Part shown: positions 47,601-56,536 of the stretch, piece after piece | How the letters are laid out: the number at the start of each line of letters is the position of its first letter | How positions within the stretch are numbered: the first letter of the stretch is position 1 | The notes under the pieces: generated by a model | Database searches by the model: none | The model's input: only the letters and a program-made list of their open reading frames with translations | What the model was told of the DNA's origin: nothing | Translations under genes and position numbers: made by a program | NCBI RefSeq assembly: GCF_031143425.1 | Contig: NC_090440.1 | Location: 1,265,219,123-1,265,283,122 of the forward strand | Direction of reading: 5' to 3' | Origin: Pleurodeles waltl | Taxonomy: Eukaryota > Chordata > Amphibia > Caudata > Salamandridae | Length of the DNA stretch: 64,000 nucleotides

Positions 47601-50600
47601 ATAGAGAAAGGGTCAAGGAGAATTATGAAGGAAAGAATAACGAGTGTACTTCAGATGAGTCCACCAAAGACAAGGAGGGAGGTGAGGAAGTTTTTGGGAA
47701 TGGTGGGCTATTGTCGCCAATGGATTCCCAACTTCTCGACTCTAGCAAAGCCTTTACTGAAGTTGACCCAGAAGGATGCCTTAGATCAAATTGAGCTGAA
47801 AGGAGACGAGATGGATGCTTTTGTTGAATTGAAGGAATGCATGTGCAGGGCTCCAGCTTTAGGTATGCCTGACTACACAAAGCCTTTCACATTGTTTTGT
47901 CATGAACGTGATGCATGTTCTTTGTCTGTCTTGACTCAAGCCCATGGTGGCATAAACAGACCAGTAGCGTATTTTTCAGCTACTTTGGATCCGGTCACAG
48001 CAGCACTCCCAGGGTGTTTGCGCGCCGTAGCAGCAGTTGGTATCAGCCTCACTCAGAGTGAAGGAATAGTGATGGGACACCCAGTAACAGTCATGGTCCC
48101 TCACTCAGTTGAGATACTTTTGACCCGCTCCCGAACACAACACATGACTGGAGCAAGACTCACAAGGTATGAAACGATAATACTGGGCTCACCGAATGTG
48201 CAGCTGAAAAGGTGCACTACGTTGAATCCAGCAACCTTGCTCCCTGGAGAAAACGCTGAAATTGAGAACGCTGAAGACGTCGAGCATGACTGCCTTCAGG
48301 TGACTGAATTTTGCACAAAACCTCGACCTGACATTAAGGATACTAAGCTTGATGAAAATGACCAAATTGTTTTTGTTGATGGTTCATGTTTAAGAGATGG
48401 GATGGGAATTTTGAAAGCCGGATATGCTGTATGTACTGTAACAGGTGTCTTGGAAGCGGGGTGGCTTCAAGGAGTCTATTCTGCACAAGTAGCAGAACTT
48501 GTAGCCCTTACAAGAGCATGTCAACTGTCTGCATTGATGAAAGTCACCATTTACACTGATAGTCAGTACGGGTTTGGGATTGTGCACGACTTTGGACAAC
48601 TATGGTCACAGAGAGGTTTCCTGACTTCGTCAGGATCCCCAGTGAAAAACGGGGAGAGAATAAGGGAATTGTTACACGCCATTCAAATGCCAGCCGAAGT
48701 TGCAGTGGTAAAGTGTAGTGCTCATACAAAAGGACAGGACTATGTTTCCCTGGGAAATGCATATGCGGATCAAGTCGCAAGATTTTGTGCCTTGAACTGT
48801 ATATTACTCAGAGATGAATGGAATTCGATAAGTGAACCAGAACTCGAACCAGCTGAAGCATTTGCCTTGAAGGTTGTAGATACAATAGATGAATTAAAAG
48901 CATTACAGAATAACGTCAGGGAGGATGAAAAGGAGTCCTGGATTAAATCACAATGTATAAAAAGACCAGACGAGTTATGGGTTTCAAATGAGGGAAAATT
49001 TGTTTTGCCAAATAGTCTCTTATCACAGCTTGCGCGGTTCTATCATGGGCAAGCTCACCTAGGGAGAGATGCCATGATAAGATTGTTCAAAACTGACTGG
49101 TTTAACCCCAGATTTCGTCAAGCTGCAGAAGCAGTTTGCCATCGATGTGTCATTTGCCAGCAGATGAACCCAGGAAAGGGAACAGTTGTGAACGCGAGCC
49201 ACATTGGCAGAGCCAGTGGCCCGTTTAGTCGAATGCAGATGGACTTCATTGAGATGCCTGTGCATGGAGGTCTGAAGTATGTGTTGGTGATTGTGTGCAT
49301 TTTTAGTCACTGGATTGAGGCATACCCCACACGTAGAAATGACAGCCTTACAGTTGCAAAGCTATTGTTGAGGGAGTTAATACCACGTTTCGGATTCCCG
49401 ATCTCTTTAGAATCAGATAGGCGAAGTCACTTCAATAACGAGGTGATAAAGTTACTTTGCGAAGCGCTGAACATTGAGCAAAAACTGCATTGTAGCTATC
49501 GCCCTGAAGCATCAGGACTGGTGGAGCAAATGAATGGTACACTGAAATCAAGAATGGCGAAAATATGTGCATCGACCAATTTGAAATGGCCTGACGCATT
49601 GCCCTTGGTGCTAATGTCAATGAGAAACACCCCTGATAGAAAGACTGGATTGTCTCCGCACGAAATTCTCATGGGCAGGGCTATGAGACTTCCTGCAGTT
49701 CCCGCAAACGCGCTTTTGAATATTACAGATGATATGGTGTTAGACTACTGCAAGGGTCTGGCTGACGTGGTTCGCTCTTTCTCTCACCAGGTGGAAGCAA
49801 CCACCTTGCCACCGATCCAAGGTCCAGGACACGCACTGAAAGCAGGTGACTGGGTCGTGGTAAAGAAGCACGTGAGGAAGTCGTGTCTGGAACCCCGTTG
49901 GAAAGGCCCTTTCCAAGTGATCCTGACGACAACTACCGCTGTGAAGTGTGCGGGGGTTCCCAACTGGATTCACGCCAGTCACACAAAGAAAGTGTTGTGT
50001 CCCACAGATGAGGAAGTTGAAGCGCTAAAACTGCCAGTGCCTGATAAAACAGTGCTGAGTGCTGAGACAGAGCAAAATCGAACTGAAAGCGAACAGGCGG
50101 GAACGGAAGAGAGAGAGATATTCTCTGAGGACGAAGAGACCAACTCACTTGGGGAAGACCAAGGAGAAAGTTCAGACAGTGACGAAGCAGCTGAAGGTGA
50201 CAAAGAGCCTGAAGCAGCTGAGGGTAGCAAAGAGCCTGAAGCAGCTGAAGGTGACAAGGAACCTGAAGCAGCTGAAAGTGATAAAGAGCCTGAAGAAAGT
50301 AACGGTGATGAAGGGCTCGAAAGAGGTGAAAAGGCAGGAGAGCCTGATCAGAGGAGGGCTTTCCCAGAAGCAGACGATAGAGAAAAAGAAAAGAAGGACG
50401 TGATTGATTCCCCAGAAGGAGGGGACAAGGCAGAACAGAACGAAACAGTTCAAGCTTCCACAGAAAAGATTGCAGGTCCATCAAATGGACACGGTGCAAA
50501 GAGAAGACTAAGTGTATCACCCATAAAAGAAAGGACTAAGGAAAATTTGAACGATGGAGAAAGGCCAAAAGTGAAAGAGAAAAGAAAGGAAGTGACTGTC

Positions 50601-50840
50601 GTGGTACCATCCTCAAGTGAAGGAAAAGACTTGGCCAAAGAGGAAAGTACCAGTGAGGCAGAGTCGAAAAGAGAAGAAAAATTGAAAAGGAAAAGGATAC
50701 CGAACAGAAGGTATTCCGGTCCTGAATGGGCATATGTAGTTCATGACGATTGGACTGACGAATTTGTATCTCTTAGCCTCGAGAACGAAGAAGAGGAGAT
50801 ACCAATAGAAAAGAAAAGTTTTATGGACTCTGTTGATTGA
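44577..50840 (+). CDS. pol: ERV capsid-nucleocapsid-protease-RT-RNase H-integrase polyprotein
   Basis: A single 2,087-codon frame. Capsid occupies about residues 175-400 (ETAGGKLIHVPWHRSD, REKPIEWYQQTDRF, LWEDLNTLFEIVVP). Nucleocapsid has one CCHC knuckle at 462-475 (CHVCGIVGHWKREC). Protease active site is DTGA from residue 638. RT has VRLVQDLRKIND, IPQGFSESPSIF and YIDD at 958-961. RNase H starts at FVDGSC (Asp 1268). Integrase has the HHCC zinc site (from His 1490) and catalytic Asp 1556, Asp 1614 and Glu 1650, a D-X35-E spacing; FSRMQMDF and SGLVEQMNG frame two of them. No stop separates nucleocapsid from protease, unlike the readthrough stop typical of gamma- and epsilonretroviruses. A ~260-residue acidic tail follows integrase. 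The nominal ATG at 44,577 may not be the natural start. Confidence 0.93.
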   Translation: MAVDVNATLMGLNAQQLTQWFNSLNSTQSSASGKGEDYMNRMRLNMEAQELVEGTMGVNRLESYSEEELRYLCPRITKEVNKVHKSLQEIADKNGVDIDKTKHLSRSYRLDFGTTDFEHMRSAGMKAHLRELLQSAQVWRCLDKWESRWVMRKEKRRDSATEQNEKRPQTSEAVTMLPMRETAGGKLIHVPWHRSDIQSFTDDFPKLREKPIEWYQQTDRFVKLAKCLWEDLNTLFEIVVPADLWEDCKRAVGWPTSEPERDRDTGAPSPMVMSLYYKVIEHLKTKVAAKNVDWQKIDRTAQEAKESIHSYYERLLKAFKNYSGTETIEAKDMLHFVFRFVEGLRPEISQMIKSHLICWQSKPIDEVLNYAKYCSDEIEVKQKRLKEKVMMMQLKAAQTGLQGLQGLQGFQQQVPQPQPQLQGNMAFQPQVRGRGRGGFVNNGPDLNTVVNGVQAMKKVMPCHVCGIVGHWKRECPMVVQEGAGAGVGQQNNDVNAFQTMRGPKMRGPNPNFQAVNQLQGLQPMQPQQMQMPRMQMMQMQPMQQQLPMVPNQQMQIPLAPMSQQQVMVPPQVSGQVMSTNGTVQQFPLHSESGMDNVWESESSGEEGDCVLAASLEVDQKGPYVEGRVMGHRVSFLVDTGATRSTVKSIEVPNLPLSGRTVQVVGVANRHLTNPITDPVPVSIGNYQGLHQFVVCDSSPIALLGRDLLCKLGCSIMCSNEGIKIQTSSDGEEEDSVEGDEMETVDEDYPLICLFPMITEEDIPDELRETVGKEVWDMTGKEVGLMKGVEPVKVTVKPNAIFPQTPQYHMAQDTLMKVAQLIDEFVKQGVLKEVLSSPCNSPIMGLIKPSGKVRLVQDLRKINDIIVKCCPVVPNPAVIMFQVPCDAEWFSVIDLSQAFFSVPLHEDSQFLFCFKFLDRVYSWCRIPQGFSESPSIFNQILKKDLEALELPFESTLVQYIDDLLIASKTESGCTADTIALLNHLGRNGHKVSPCKLQFCQKKVKYLGHQIEKGSRRIMKERITSVLQMSPPKTRREVRKFLGMVGYCRQWIPNFSTLAKPLLKLTQKDALDQIELKGDEMDAFVELKECMCRAPALGMPDYTKPFTLFCHERDACSLSVLTQAHGGINRPVAYFSATLDPVTAALPGCLRAVAAVGISLTQSEGIVMGHPVTVMVPHSVEILLTRSRTQHMTGARLTRYETIILGSPNVQLKRCTTLNPATLLPGENAEIENAEDVEHDCLQVTEFCTKPRPDIKDTKLDENDQIVFVDGSCLRDGMGILKAGYAVCTVTGVLEAGWLQGVYSAQVAELVALTRACQLSALMKVTIYTDSQYGFGIVHDFGQLWSQRGFLTSSGSPVKNGERIRELLHAIQMPAEVAVVKCSAHTKGQDYVSLGNAYADQVARFCALNCILLRDEWNSISEPELEPAEAFALKVVDTIDELKALQNNVREDEKESWIKSQCIKRPDELWVSNEGKFVLPNSLLSQLARFYHGQAHLGRDAMIRLFKTDWFNPRFRQAAEAVCHRCVICQQMNPGKGTVVNASHIGRASGPFSRMQMDFIEMPVHGGLKYVLVIVCIFSHWIEAYPTRRNDSLTVAKLLLRELIPRFGFPISLESDRRSHFNNEVIKLLCEALNIEQKLHCSYRPEASGLVEQMNGTLKSRMAKICASTNLKWPDALPLVLMSMRNTPDRKTGLSPHEILMGRAMRLPAVPANALLNITDDMVLDYCKGLADVVRSFSHQVEATTLPPIQGPGHALKAGDWVVVKKHVRKSCLEPRWKGPFQVILTTTTAVKCAGVPNWIHASHTKKVLCPTDEEVEALKLPVPDKTVLSAETEQNRTESEQAGTEEREIFSEDEETNSLGEDQGESSDSDEAAEGDKEPEAAEGSKEPEAAEGDKEPEAAESDKEPEESNGDEGLERGEKAGEPDQRRAFPEADDREKEKKDVIDSPEGGDKAEQNETVQASTEKIAGPSNGHGAKRRLSVSPIKERTKENLNDGERPKVKEKRKEVTVVVPSSSEGKDLAKEESTSEAESKREEKLKRKRIPNRRYSGPEWAYVVHDDWTDEFVSLSLENEEEEIPIEKKSFMDSVD
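50184..50291 (+). repeat. Four 27-bp repeats in the polyprotein tail
   Basis: In-frame units encode EAAEGDKEP-type nonapeptides four times with few substitutions. They lie in an acidic, probably disordered C-terminal extension downstream of integrase. Confidence 0.92.
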
Positions 50841-51042
50841 AAGGGTGATAAAAGACATTGCTCGCTACAATCCAACCTGATACAAACAACCAGCTGAGAC
50901 ATTGCTAAACCGGATGAGACTTTTGCTGAACTGATAAAGACTGAGTTATTGCCGAATTGAGACAAATGCTGCTAACCGATAAGTGACTGGCCTCTTGAAG
51001 AAGACGGTGTGAACATTGCGCTCGCTCAGCTTTGTAACTGAA

Positions 51043-51065
51043 TTGCTAAATAGTTTCTTTTACAG
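51043..51065 (+). promoter_or_regulatory. Candidate env splice acceptor
   Basis: A T-rich stretch (tagtttcttttacag) ends in AG at 51,064-51,065, 31 bp before the likely env ATG at 51,097. Spliced env mRNA is the rule in retroviruses. The donor site in the leader was not identified. Confidence 0.5.
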
Positions 51066-51096
51066 GTGCTTCCAGCTTTCTGATTCTATACCGATC

Positions 51097-52740
51097 ATGA
51101 CTGGGTACGCTACACAAAACAATAGAAAGAAATATTGTAAATGTGTGTGTATAAGCTTAGTAATTGCATGTGTACTAATAATAATGGCAATTGTGCTTGG
51201 AATGCATGGAAAGGGTGAGAATGAGAAAATTGATGCTTCTACTTTTGCTCCTGTTACTGTCACTGAACTAACCGCACTGAAAAGACTAGAATTAGATGAG
51301 AGACACTTGCATGATAAGAAAGAGCTTTCATACAATGTTTTCTATCGCTTGCTAACAGAATATGTTGAGACTATGGATGCGAAAGATTGTTATGTGTGTA
51401 CACAGATACCGACATCAGTAAAGGAAGGGGTGACTTATCACCACATGCCTCTTACATACGGGATTACATGTAGTATAGTAATGTCTAGGTTTTATGGTCA
51501 GACTAACCTACAGTATTTTTACTCAAATTATGATGTTACCTTTGCATACGTTCCTATAATAGCGCAGCTAAGCCAGATTGCTAAAGATTGGGATGCTAAA
51601 ATAATGAGGGAATTTTTCGAGCCAATGCAACCTTTTGAAACGGCTCACGCTCATAGGGAAAACCTTACCTGCTCGCTCTCTGCAATAGAAATAAGCTTTT
51701 TAGATCGCACAGATGATAGAAGGGCACAAATGAATGCGAAATTAGAAAAAGAGCTACATAAAAAGACTTCAGTAGATAATTATGATTTTGCCGCAATAAA
51801 GACACAAGGGAGAATAGCTTTAGATGCTTGGCATGTAGGGAAGTTTTGTATATATCGAGGTGAATCCTATTATGACAATATTTTTGTAGGAGCAAGTGAG
51901 TGTAAACATACGTTTATCTTTAAGGCCAAATGGACATTCATGATGAACGGACTTGACCCTGTCATTCCAGGTGTATATTACATTTGTGGGTTTAATGCCT
52001 ATTATCGTCTTCCAAAGGGATGGTGGGGGAGATGTTATTTGGGTATAGTGTTCCCAAAAGTTTATCAGCTGGATGACCTATCGATGATTCAAAAGACATC
52101 TGGATCCCATCGTATCCAGAAAAGAGAGACCGCAGCTGCTGTGGTAGGAGATATATTTGGAGCCATAATTCCTTCATTGGGAGTTGTGTTGAATTCCATC
52201 AAAATAAGAAAGTTGTCTACTATAGTGGATAACATGTTGACAAAGTTTTCAGGTGCTATAATCCTGATAGATGCTGAACTTGCAGCGGAAAGAGCTATGA
52301 CTCTTCAAAATAGGCTTGCCTTAGACATTCTTTTAGCAAAGGATGGCGGCGTTTGCAAAATGCTTGGTGCACGACACTGTTGTACGTATATTCCAGACAA
52401 TAGTGTGAAAATTAAAACTATGCTTGCTAATCTAACAAAAGAAAGTACAGATTTGAAGGAATTGAAGGAACCAGGAGTGTGGGAGAAGGTTGGAAAAGGA
52501 CTTGCTTCAGTGGGAAATTGGATTGGGGGAATTTGGAATGGAATATTGCTAAAAATAATACAGGGAATTCTAATAGTTTTAATTTGCATATTTGGAATTT
52601 GGGGAATAAAAAGGGGAATAATAATGATTATGGAAAGAATTAGAAGAAGGAAGGAAGAAAAAATAATGAAAAGAATGGCAGAAGAATATAAAGCGAAAAC
52701 TAGGGGAATTAAAAGGAAAAGAGAACTGACAGAATTTTAA
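51097..52740 (+). CDS. env: ERV envelope glycoprotein
   Basis: I take the ATG at 51,097, after the candidate splice acceptor; the frame is also open upstream to 51,016. The product is 547 residues, a precursor cut into surface and transmembrane subunits. A hydrophobic segment at about 18-38 would act as signal or signal-anchor. The surface subunit has a CXXC motif (CYVC, residues 98-101). A basic RIQKR site ends at Arg 343 and is followed by an Ala/Gly/Ile-rich fusion-peptide-like stretch. The transmembrane subunit carries LQNRLALDILL next to C420-X7-C428-C429, one residue longer than the usual C-X6-CC. A membrane anchor lies near 485-508, followed by a Lys/Arg-rich tail of ~45 residues. No internal stops. 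Family placement is by motifs only. Confidence 0.88.
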   Translation: MTGYATQNNRKKYCKCVCISLVIACVLIIMAIVLGMHGKGENEKIDASTFAPVTVTELTALKRLELDERHLHDKKELSYNVFYRLLTEYVETMDAKDCYVCTQIPTSVKEGVTYHHMPLTYGITCSIVMSRFYGQTNLQYFYSNYDVTFAYVPIIAQLSQIAKDWDAKIMREFFEPMQPFETAHAHRENLTCSLSAIEISFLDRTDDRRAQMNAKLEKELHKKTSVDNYDFAAIKTQGRIALDAWHVGKFCIYRGESYYDNIFVGASECKHTFIFKAKWTFMMNGLDPVIPGVYYICGFNAYYRLPKGWWGRCYLGIVFPKVYQLDDLSMIQKTSGSHRIQKRETAAAVVGDIFGAIIPSLGVVLNSIKIRKLSTIVDNMLTKFSGAIILIDAELAAERAMTLQNRLALDILLAKDGGVCKMLGARHCCTYIPDNSVKIKTMLANLTKESTDLKELKEPGVWEKVGKGLASVGNWIGGIWNGILLKIIQGILIVLICIFGIWGIKRGIIMIMERIRRRKEEKIMKRMAEEYKAKTRGIKRKRELTEF

Positions 52741-52788
52741 TGGAATAAAATTTGTGGGCATGATTTAGTGTGATGACAAGTAGTCATC

Positions 52789-52799
52789 AGAGGAGGGAT
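52789..52799 (+). promoter_or_regulatory. Polypurine tract
   Basis: agaggaggga directly precedes the 3' LTR, the expected position for plus-strand priming. Confidence 0.75.
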
Positions 52800-54382
52800 T
52801 GATGAAGCTGAAATGAAGGTTTTACATTTATTAGCGCATAAACGTAGTGTGAAATAATCATGTGTGACTTTAACCGAACTAATAAAGATTGTACGGGGAC
52901 AAAATGTGCCCTCAGAGTAGTTTGCCAACATTTATAAGCGCGCTTTATATAACGTGGTGTATTAGAATTGCACTAATCCGACATAATCGTAAACGTGTGC
53001 TATGATTTGCTTGTTTGAAATGTTTTAGCTTAGCATCACTTTAGTGCAGGCTTCGGCCTAGTTGCTTGATCTCACGGTTTAGATGCTCGTATTTTTCCAA
53101 TGCGCTATTAAACGTGTATTTCCGCTTGAAGCTGTACTTTTCCACTGAGATCGTTCACATGCTTATCTTAAGGTTTCGTGCCAGCCTGGCATATTTTCTC
53201 TTTACTCCAAGGTCAATCTGCAGGTGCGGACAATGGAAGCTCTGAAAGTGAGTTAATTGGTATAAAATGTTGCAACTTGCGTACTCGTCTCCAAGGATAA
53301 TGTATGCTTAAGTAAAAGCTTGAGAACTGTCGTTTTTGATTGGACAATTTGAAGCTAACCTATGAACCCTCCAATGGAAGACCCTACTGGATTTGAACTG
53401 TTGTCTATTTAAACCAGGTGCACGAGAGGAAAAGCAGCCATTTATTGGACTTTGCTTATGCCCGCCATTTTGCAGGACATTGCAGCTATTATGGCCCACC
53501 TTGCTGCGACGCCATTTTGAGAGACTTTGATTCTTTCTCTAATCGAGAGAAAGAGACTTAAATGATTCTTACCCTAGAGACTTTAACTTTGATTTGTCCC
53601 TTTGCATGAAGTAGTAGTTACACCTTGCCGCCGTGAGGCAATTGCCCCGTCCACCTTGCCCCTTTACCCCGTCCCATGCTGATCGAAAAACGGTATCTGT
53701 GAGACGAAGACTTCCTTGAATGCTGATCGTAATTGGTAAATATGAAAGGAAATTGTAAAATTGCATTGTGTTTCTTTTAGGTAACCAACTGCTGATTTTG
53801 ATAAGAGCCCTAGTTAGGAGTTTTCTAAATTAATGTTGCTAAATCGTTTTTGCATGAAGTCCCACATGCCGATGCTAATTTGAGGTTAGATGAGGATTCC
53901 TTATGTCGCACGATGCAATTTGAGATCTTGTTATGCTGACTAAATGTATGCAATTAGTTCATTACAGATTATCGTATTAGTGATTTGCATTGCTATTATC
54001 GAATGCCTTGTTATTCAAATGCTGCATAGATTGCACTTGTTTCGCCGTTATGGACAGCTATTAATGTTCATATATGTTTATCATTTGGTGTTGAGACACA
54101 TCTATATCGTGCTAGCTTTGTTAATATAGGGAAATAAATTCACTAACTTTGAATAAATTAGTGTGGTTATTCCTGACTGAAAGGTCAGGGTTCGCCGAAA
54201 ATGTATTCTGGATTAATTGTTAAATGTTATGTGGATCAGGGCATTGCTTATGTCCGTTATTGATCATTGGTTTGATTAAATTGACTGATTAAGGGTGCCG
54301 AGGGTCCCACTTAGCCAAAAGATTCATCGGCCTAAAGAGCGGCCAAAATACAGGTAAATTAGTAGGCCGGAACGCTCTATCA
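52800..54382 (+). repeat. ERV 3' LTR (1,583 bp)
   Basis: Same length as the 5' LTR and about 99 percent identical by hand count (about 16 substitutions, no indels seen). AATAAA signals are at 54,133 and 54,152. The small hydrophobic frame recurs at 53,944-54,129. Confidence 0.93.
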
Positions 54383-54386
54383 GCAC

Positions 54387-55253
54387 TACCAGAATTACAG
54401 TATTATGCTTCGGCTTTCCTCTTGAAAAATACCAGGATTCTATTTCTCTCTCCAGATTCCACGACAACGGGCCTTATGTTTAAGATGATGGCCTCTACCA
54501 TCAAGGGTGCGTCAAGTAATTTTATCTTTAAATTTGGTGATCCTAAGTTCTCTAAAAAGGTAAAACTGAAAATTATACAGGGATTGGCAGAATGGTGGTA
54601 TCAGTTTAGACAAGCTGCAAAAGTTACATATTATAATTGCAACGCACCTATTTGGGATTCCCTGGGTACACAAAGAGTGTTTTCAAGATGTTCTAGCCTT
54701 ACCAATCAAACGGGCAGGTATAGAGTACTGGGGAGACCTCTTTCAGGAGGGGGTTCTTCTTCCCTGGGAAGAGTTGATGCAACAAACGTGTGTCTCCCTG
54801 ACTAGGTGGAAGTTTCTGCAAATAAGGGATTGGGCACAGGGGGTTAAGGGAGGAGTTGGTAGGCCCAATGTTCTGGAAGAGATTATCCCGAGTCCATTGG
54901 TAGGCCCCCATAGAGTGGCTGCTTGGTACTGGGGGATTCTAGAAGGGGTGGATGGTGAGTTTGAACTTCCCACAGCGTTGTGGAGTGAATTCTTCCCTAA
55001 AGAGTTAGCTCATATGTGGTGGAAGGAGTCAATAACTTTTCTGTTTGATATTGTTAAGCCAGCCGCTTTGAGGAAGAACCACTACTATACGATTCATAGA
55101 GCTTATATTTCTCCTGAGAAGTTATCTAAAATGAAAGGAGGGCAGGAGGTGAAATGTCCAAAATGTGGTTTAATTCAAGCAACTGACATCCATATGTTCT
55201 GGGAATGTCCGGGTGTTTGTTATTTTTGGGAAAAAGTATGTGAGACTATCTAG
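54387..55253 (+). pseudogene. L1 ORF2, last part
   Basis: Continues the L1 ORF2 frame directly after the provirus and the second gcac copy (LPELQYYASAFLLKN). One frameshift lies near 54,660; the reading then passes through KRAGIEYWGDLFQEGVLLPW and SLTRWKFLQIRDW to the C-terminal zinc knuckle CPKCGLIQATDIHMFWECP (CCHC spacing) and a TAG at 55,251-55,253. That knuckle is characteristic of the L1 clade C-terminus. With the first part, ORF2 would total about 1,165 codons. Confidence 0.88.
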
Positions 55254-55783
55254 AGTGTACTGGAGTGGGAAATTGTAGCATCCCTCCCTTTAGTAATTTT
55301 TGGTCAACCACAAGATCAGCAGGGGAGGAGTGGAAAAGGTACAACCCTGAATCTCAAATTTGTATTTTATGTAACTCTGTTGGGGAGAAGGGAAATATGT
55401 AGAAAATGGATGTCGACTTCCCCTCCAGTATATTTAGAATGGCTTAATGTTTCGTACTGCGGATTTGGATTTAATGTCACGGGGAAATAACAGGATGGGG
55501 GGAATTTTTGGGCACCATTATTGATTTGGAAACATTGATTTGGAAACTTTGATTTAGATAATGATAAATTGGCAAACATTATGTGTGAATAAGAATTGGT
55601 TTGGTTATTTGTCCAATGATTTTACCCCCTGCTCTGAAATCCTCATGGAATCTAGACAGATCGAGGATTGTTTGAGAGTAATGGGCGTCCCCTGGCCTGG
55701 ATAACTCTACTGCTCTACTATTGGTAAAGTAAGAAGGGTTCTTTAATAGCCACGGTGAATGAGGACAAAAAAAAACAAAACAT
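55254..55783 (+). other. L1 3' untranslated region and A-rich tail
   Basis: Non-coding stretch ending in aaaaaaaaacaaaa just before the right copy of the 12-bp target duplication (55,784-55,795). Confidence 0.75.
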
Positions 55784-55795
55784 TATTATGGCTCC

Positions 55796-56533
55796 GAGCA
55801 AAGTTTTCTGCCTCTTGTTCTCAGTGTCTCACAGTTTTTCACCAGCGCAAATCAGATTGGAAATCGGGTTACAAGAGCAAGCGTTAGTACAAGAAGGTGC
55901 TCTCCTCAAATATGCTTCTCTGCTAAGAAAGACGCAACCAAATTCATTAAAGGTGCTGATTTGGGAAGAAATAGGCATTAACTCACTAAATGTCTCAAAT
56001 TCATGGTCGAGATAATTGTTTTGGCAGTAAAGCATTTGCAGGTAGATGACCTGTGGCATAAAATCTTACCACACAAACTCTTCAAACAACTATTAAATAA
56101 ACACATCAAGCTGCTCTCCTGGAGTAAGGATAAAAATAAGTTCAGACTACGATCTCATTCTTGGATGATTATTAACACTTACCAGACTCAGGTAGCACAG
56201 CCTTACATGGCTGCATTATTAAAAAAATACTTTAAAAATAAAGGTGCTTCATGCCAGGCTCGGCCTACTCCCTTTATTGGATGCAGCTCCAAAATAGCTT
56301 AAACTCTCAAACAGTGGGAGGTGTAGGCTCTGTGCATAATCCTGGGAGGACTTCTTACATATTCTTTGATTATGCCCTGCACTGTTACCTTGGAGGAAAC
56401 TGTACCTCAAAATATTTTAACACCAATGGCATTAGAGAATGCCGTCACACAATTCTGTTTTGTCCTAAAGGGCTGACACCTCAACATATGGCATGTTTAG
56501 CCAAATTCATTTTTAAAGTGGAACATCTCTTAA
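55796..56533 (+). pseudogene. Old non-LTR retrotransposon, C-terminal part (segment 3 of 3)
   Basis: Directly after the L1 target duplication the old LINE frame resumes (IIMAPSKVF), followed by AQIRLEIGLQ, a stop/frameshift near 56,013, HSWMIINTYQTQ, and a C-terminal region with RPTPFIG, HNPGRTSYIFFDY and IRECRHTILFCP. The latter resembles the Cys/His C-terminal motif of LINE ORF2 proteins. The end is cut by the SINE-like insertion at about 56,534. Confidence 0.75.
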
Positions 56534-56536
56534 GAC

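Larger units (their letters stand above)
40548..54382 (+). mobile_element. Endogenous retrovirus, complete provirus (~13.8 kb)
   Basis: The structure is 5' LTR, primer-binding site, ~1.1-kb leader, gag, pro-pol, env, polypurine tract and 3' LTR, with a 4-bp target duplication. Gag has a PPPY late motif and a gammaretrovirus/epsilonretrovirus-style capsid. Env has a CXXC motif, a transmembrane subunit with a C-X7-CC motif and a membrane anchor. These features point to the gamma/epsilon (class I ERV) side of Retroviridae. LTRs are the same length (1,583 bp) and differ at about 16 sites by hand count, suggesting a recent insertion. It interrupts L1 ORF2 in the same orientation. Confidence 0.93.
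36029..55783 (+). mobile_element. L1-clade retrotransposon, full length, split by a provirus
   Basis: The order is: GC-rich 5' untranslated region (36,029-36,709), ORF1, ORF2 first part, inserted provirus (40,548-54,382), ORF2 last part, 3' untranslated region and an A-rich tail (aaaaaaaaacaaaa, ending near 55,781). The length without the provirus is about 5.9 kb. It is flanked by a 12-bp duplication. The L1 clade is supported by ORF1 layout (coiled coil plus RRM-like and C-terminal regions), APE endonuclease, L1-style RT motifs and a C-terminal CCHC knuckle; a Tx1-like amphibian lineage is possible. Confidence 0.88.

Noticed and set aside
49933..50520. 195-codon minus-strand frame opposite the acidic tail
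   Set aside because: It mirrors the 27-bp repeats and has no independent support.
54387..54420. A possible host exon downstream of the provirus
   Set aside because: The sequence continues the L1 ORF2 frame exactly across the removed provirus and target duplication.
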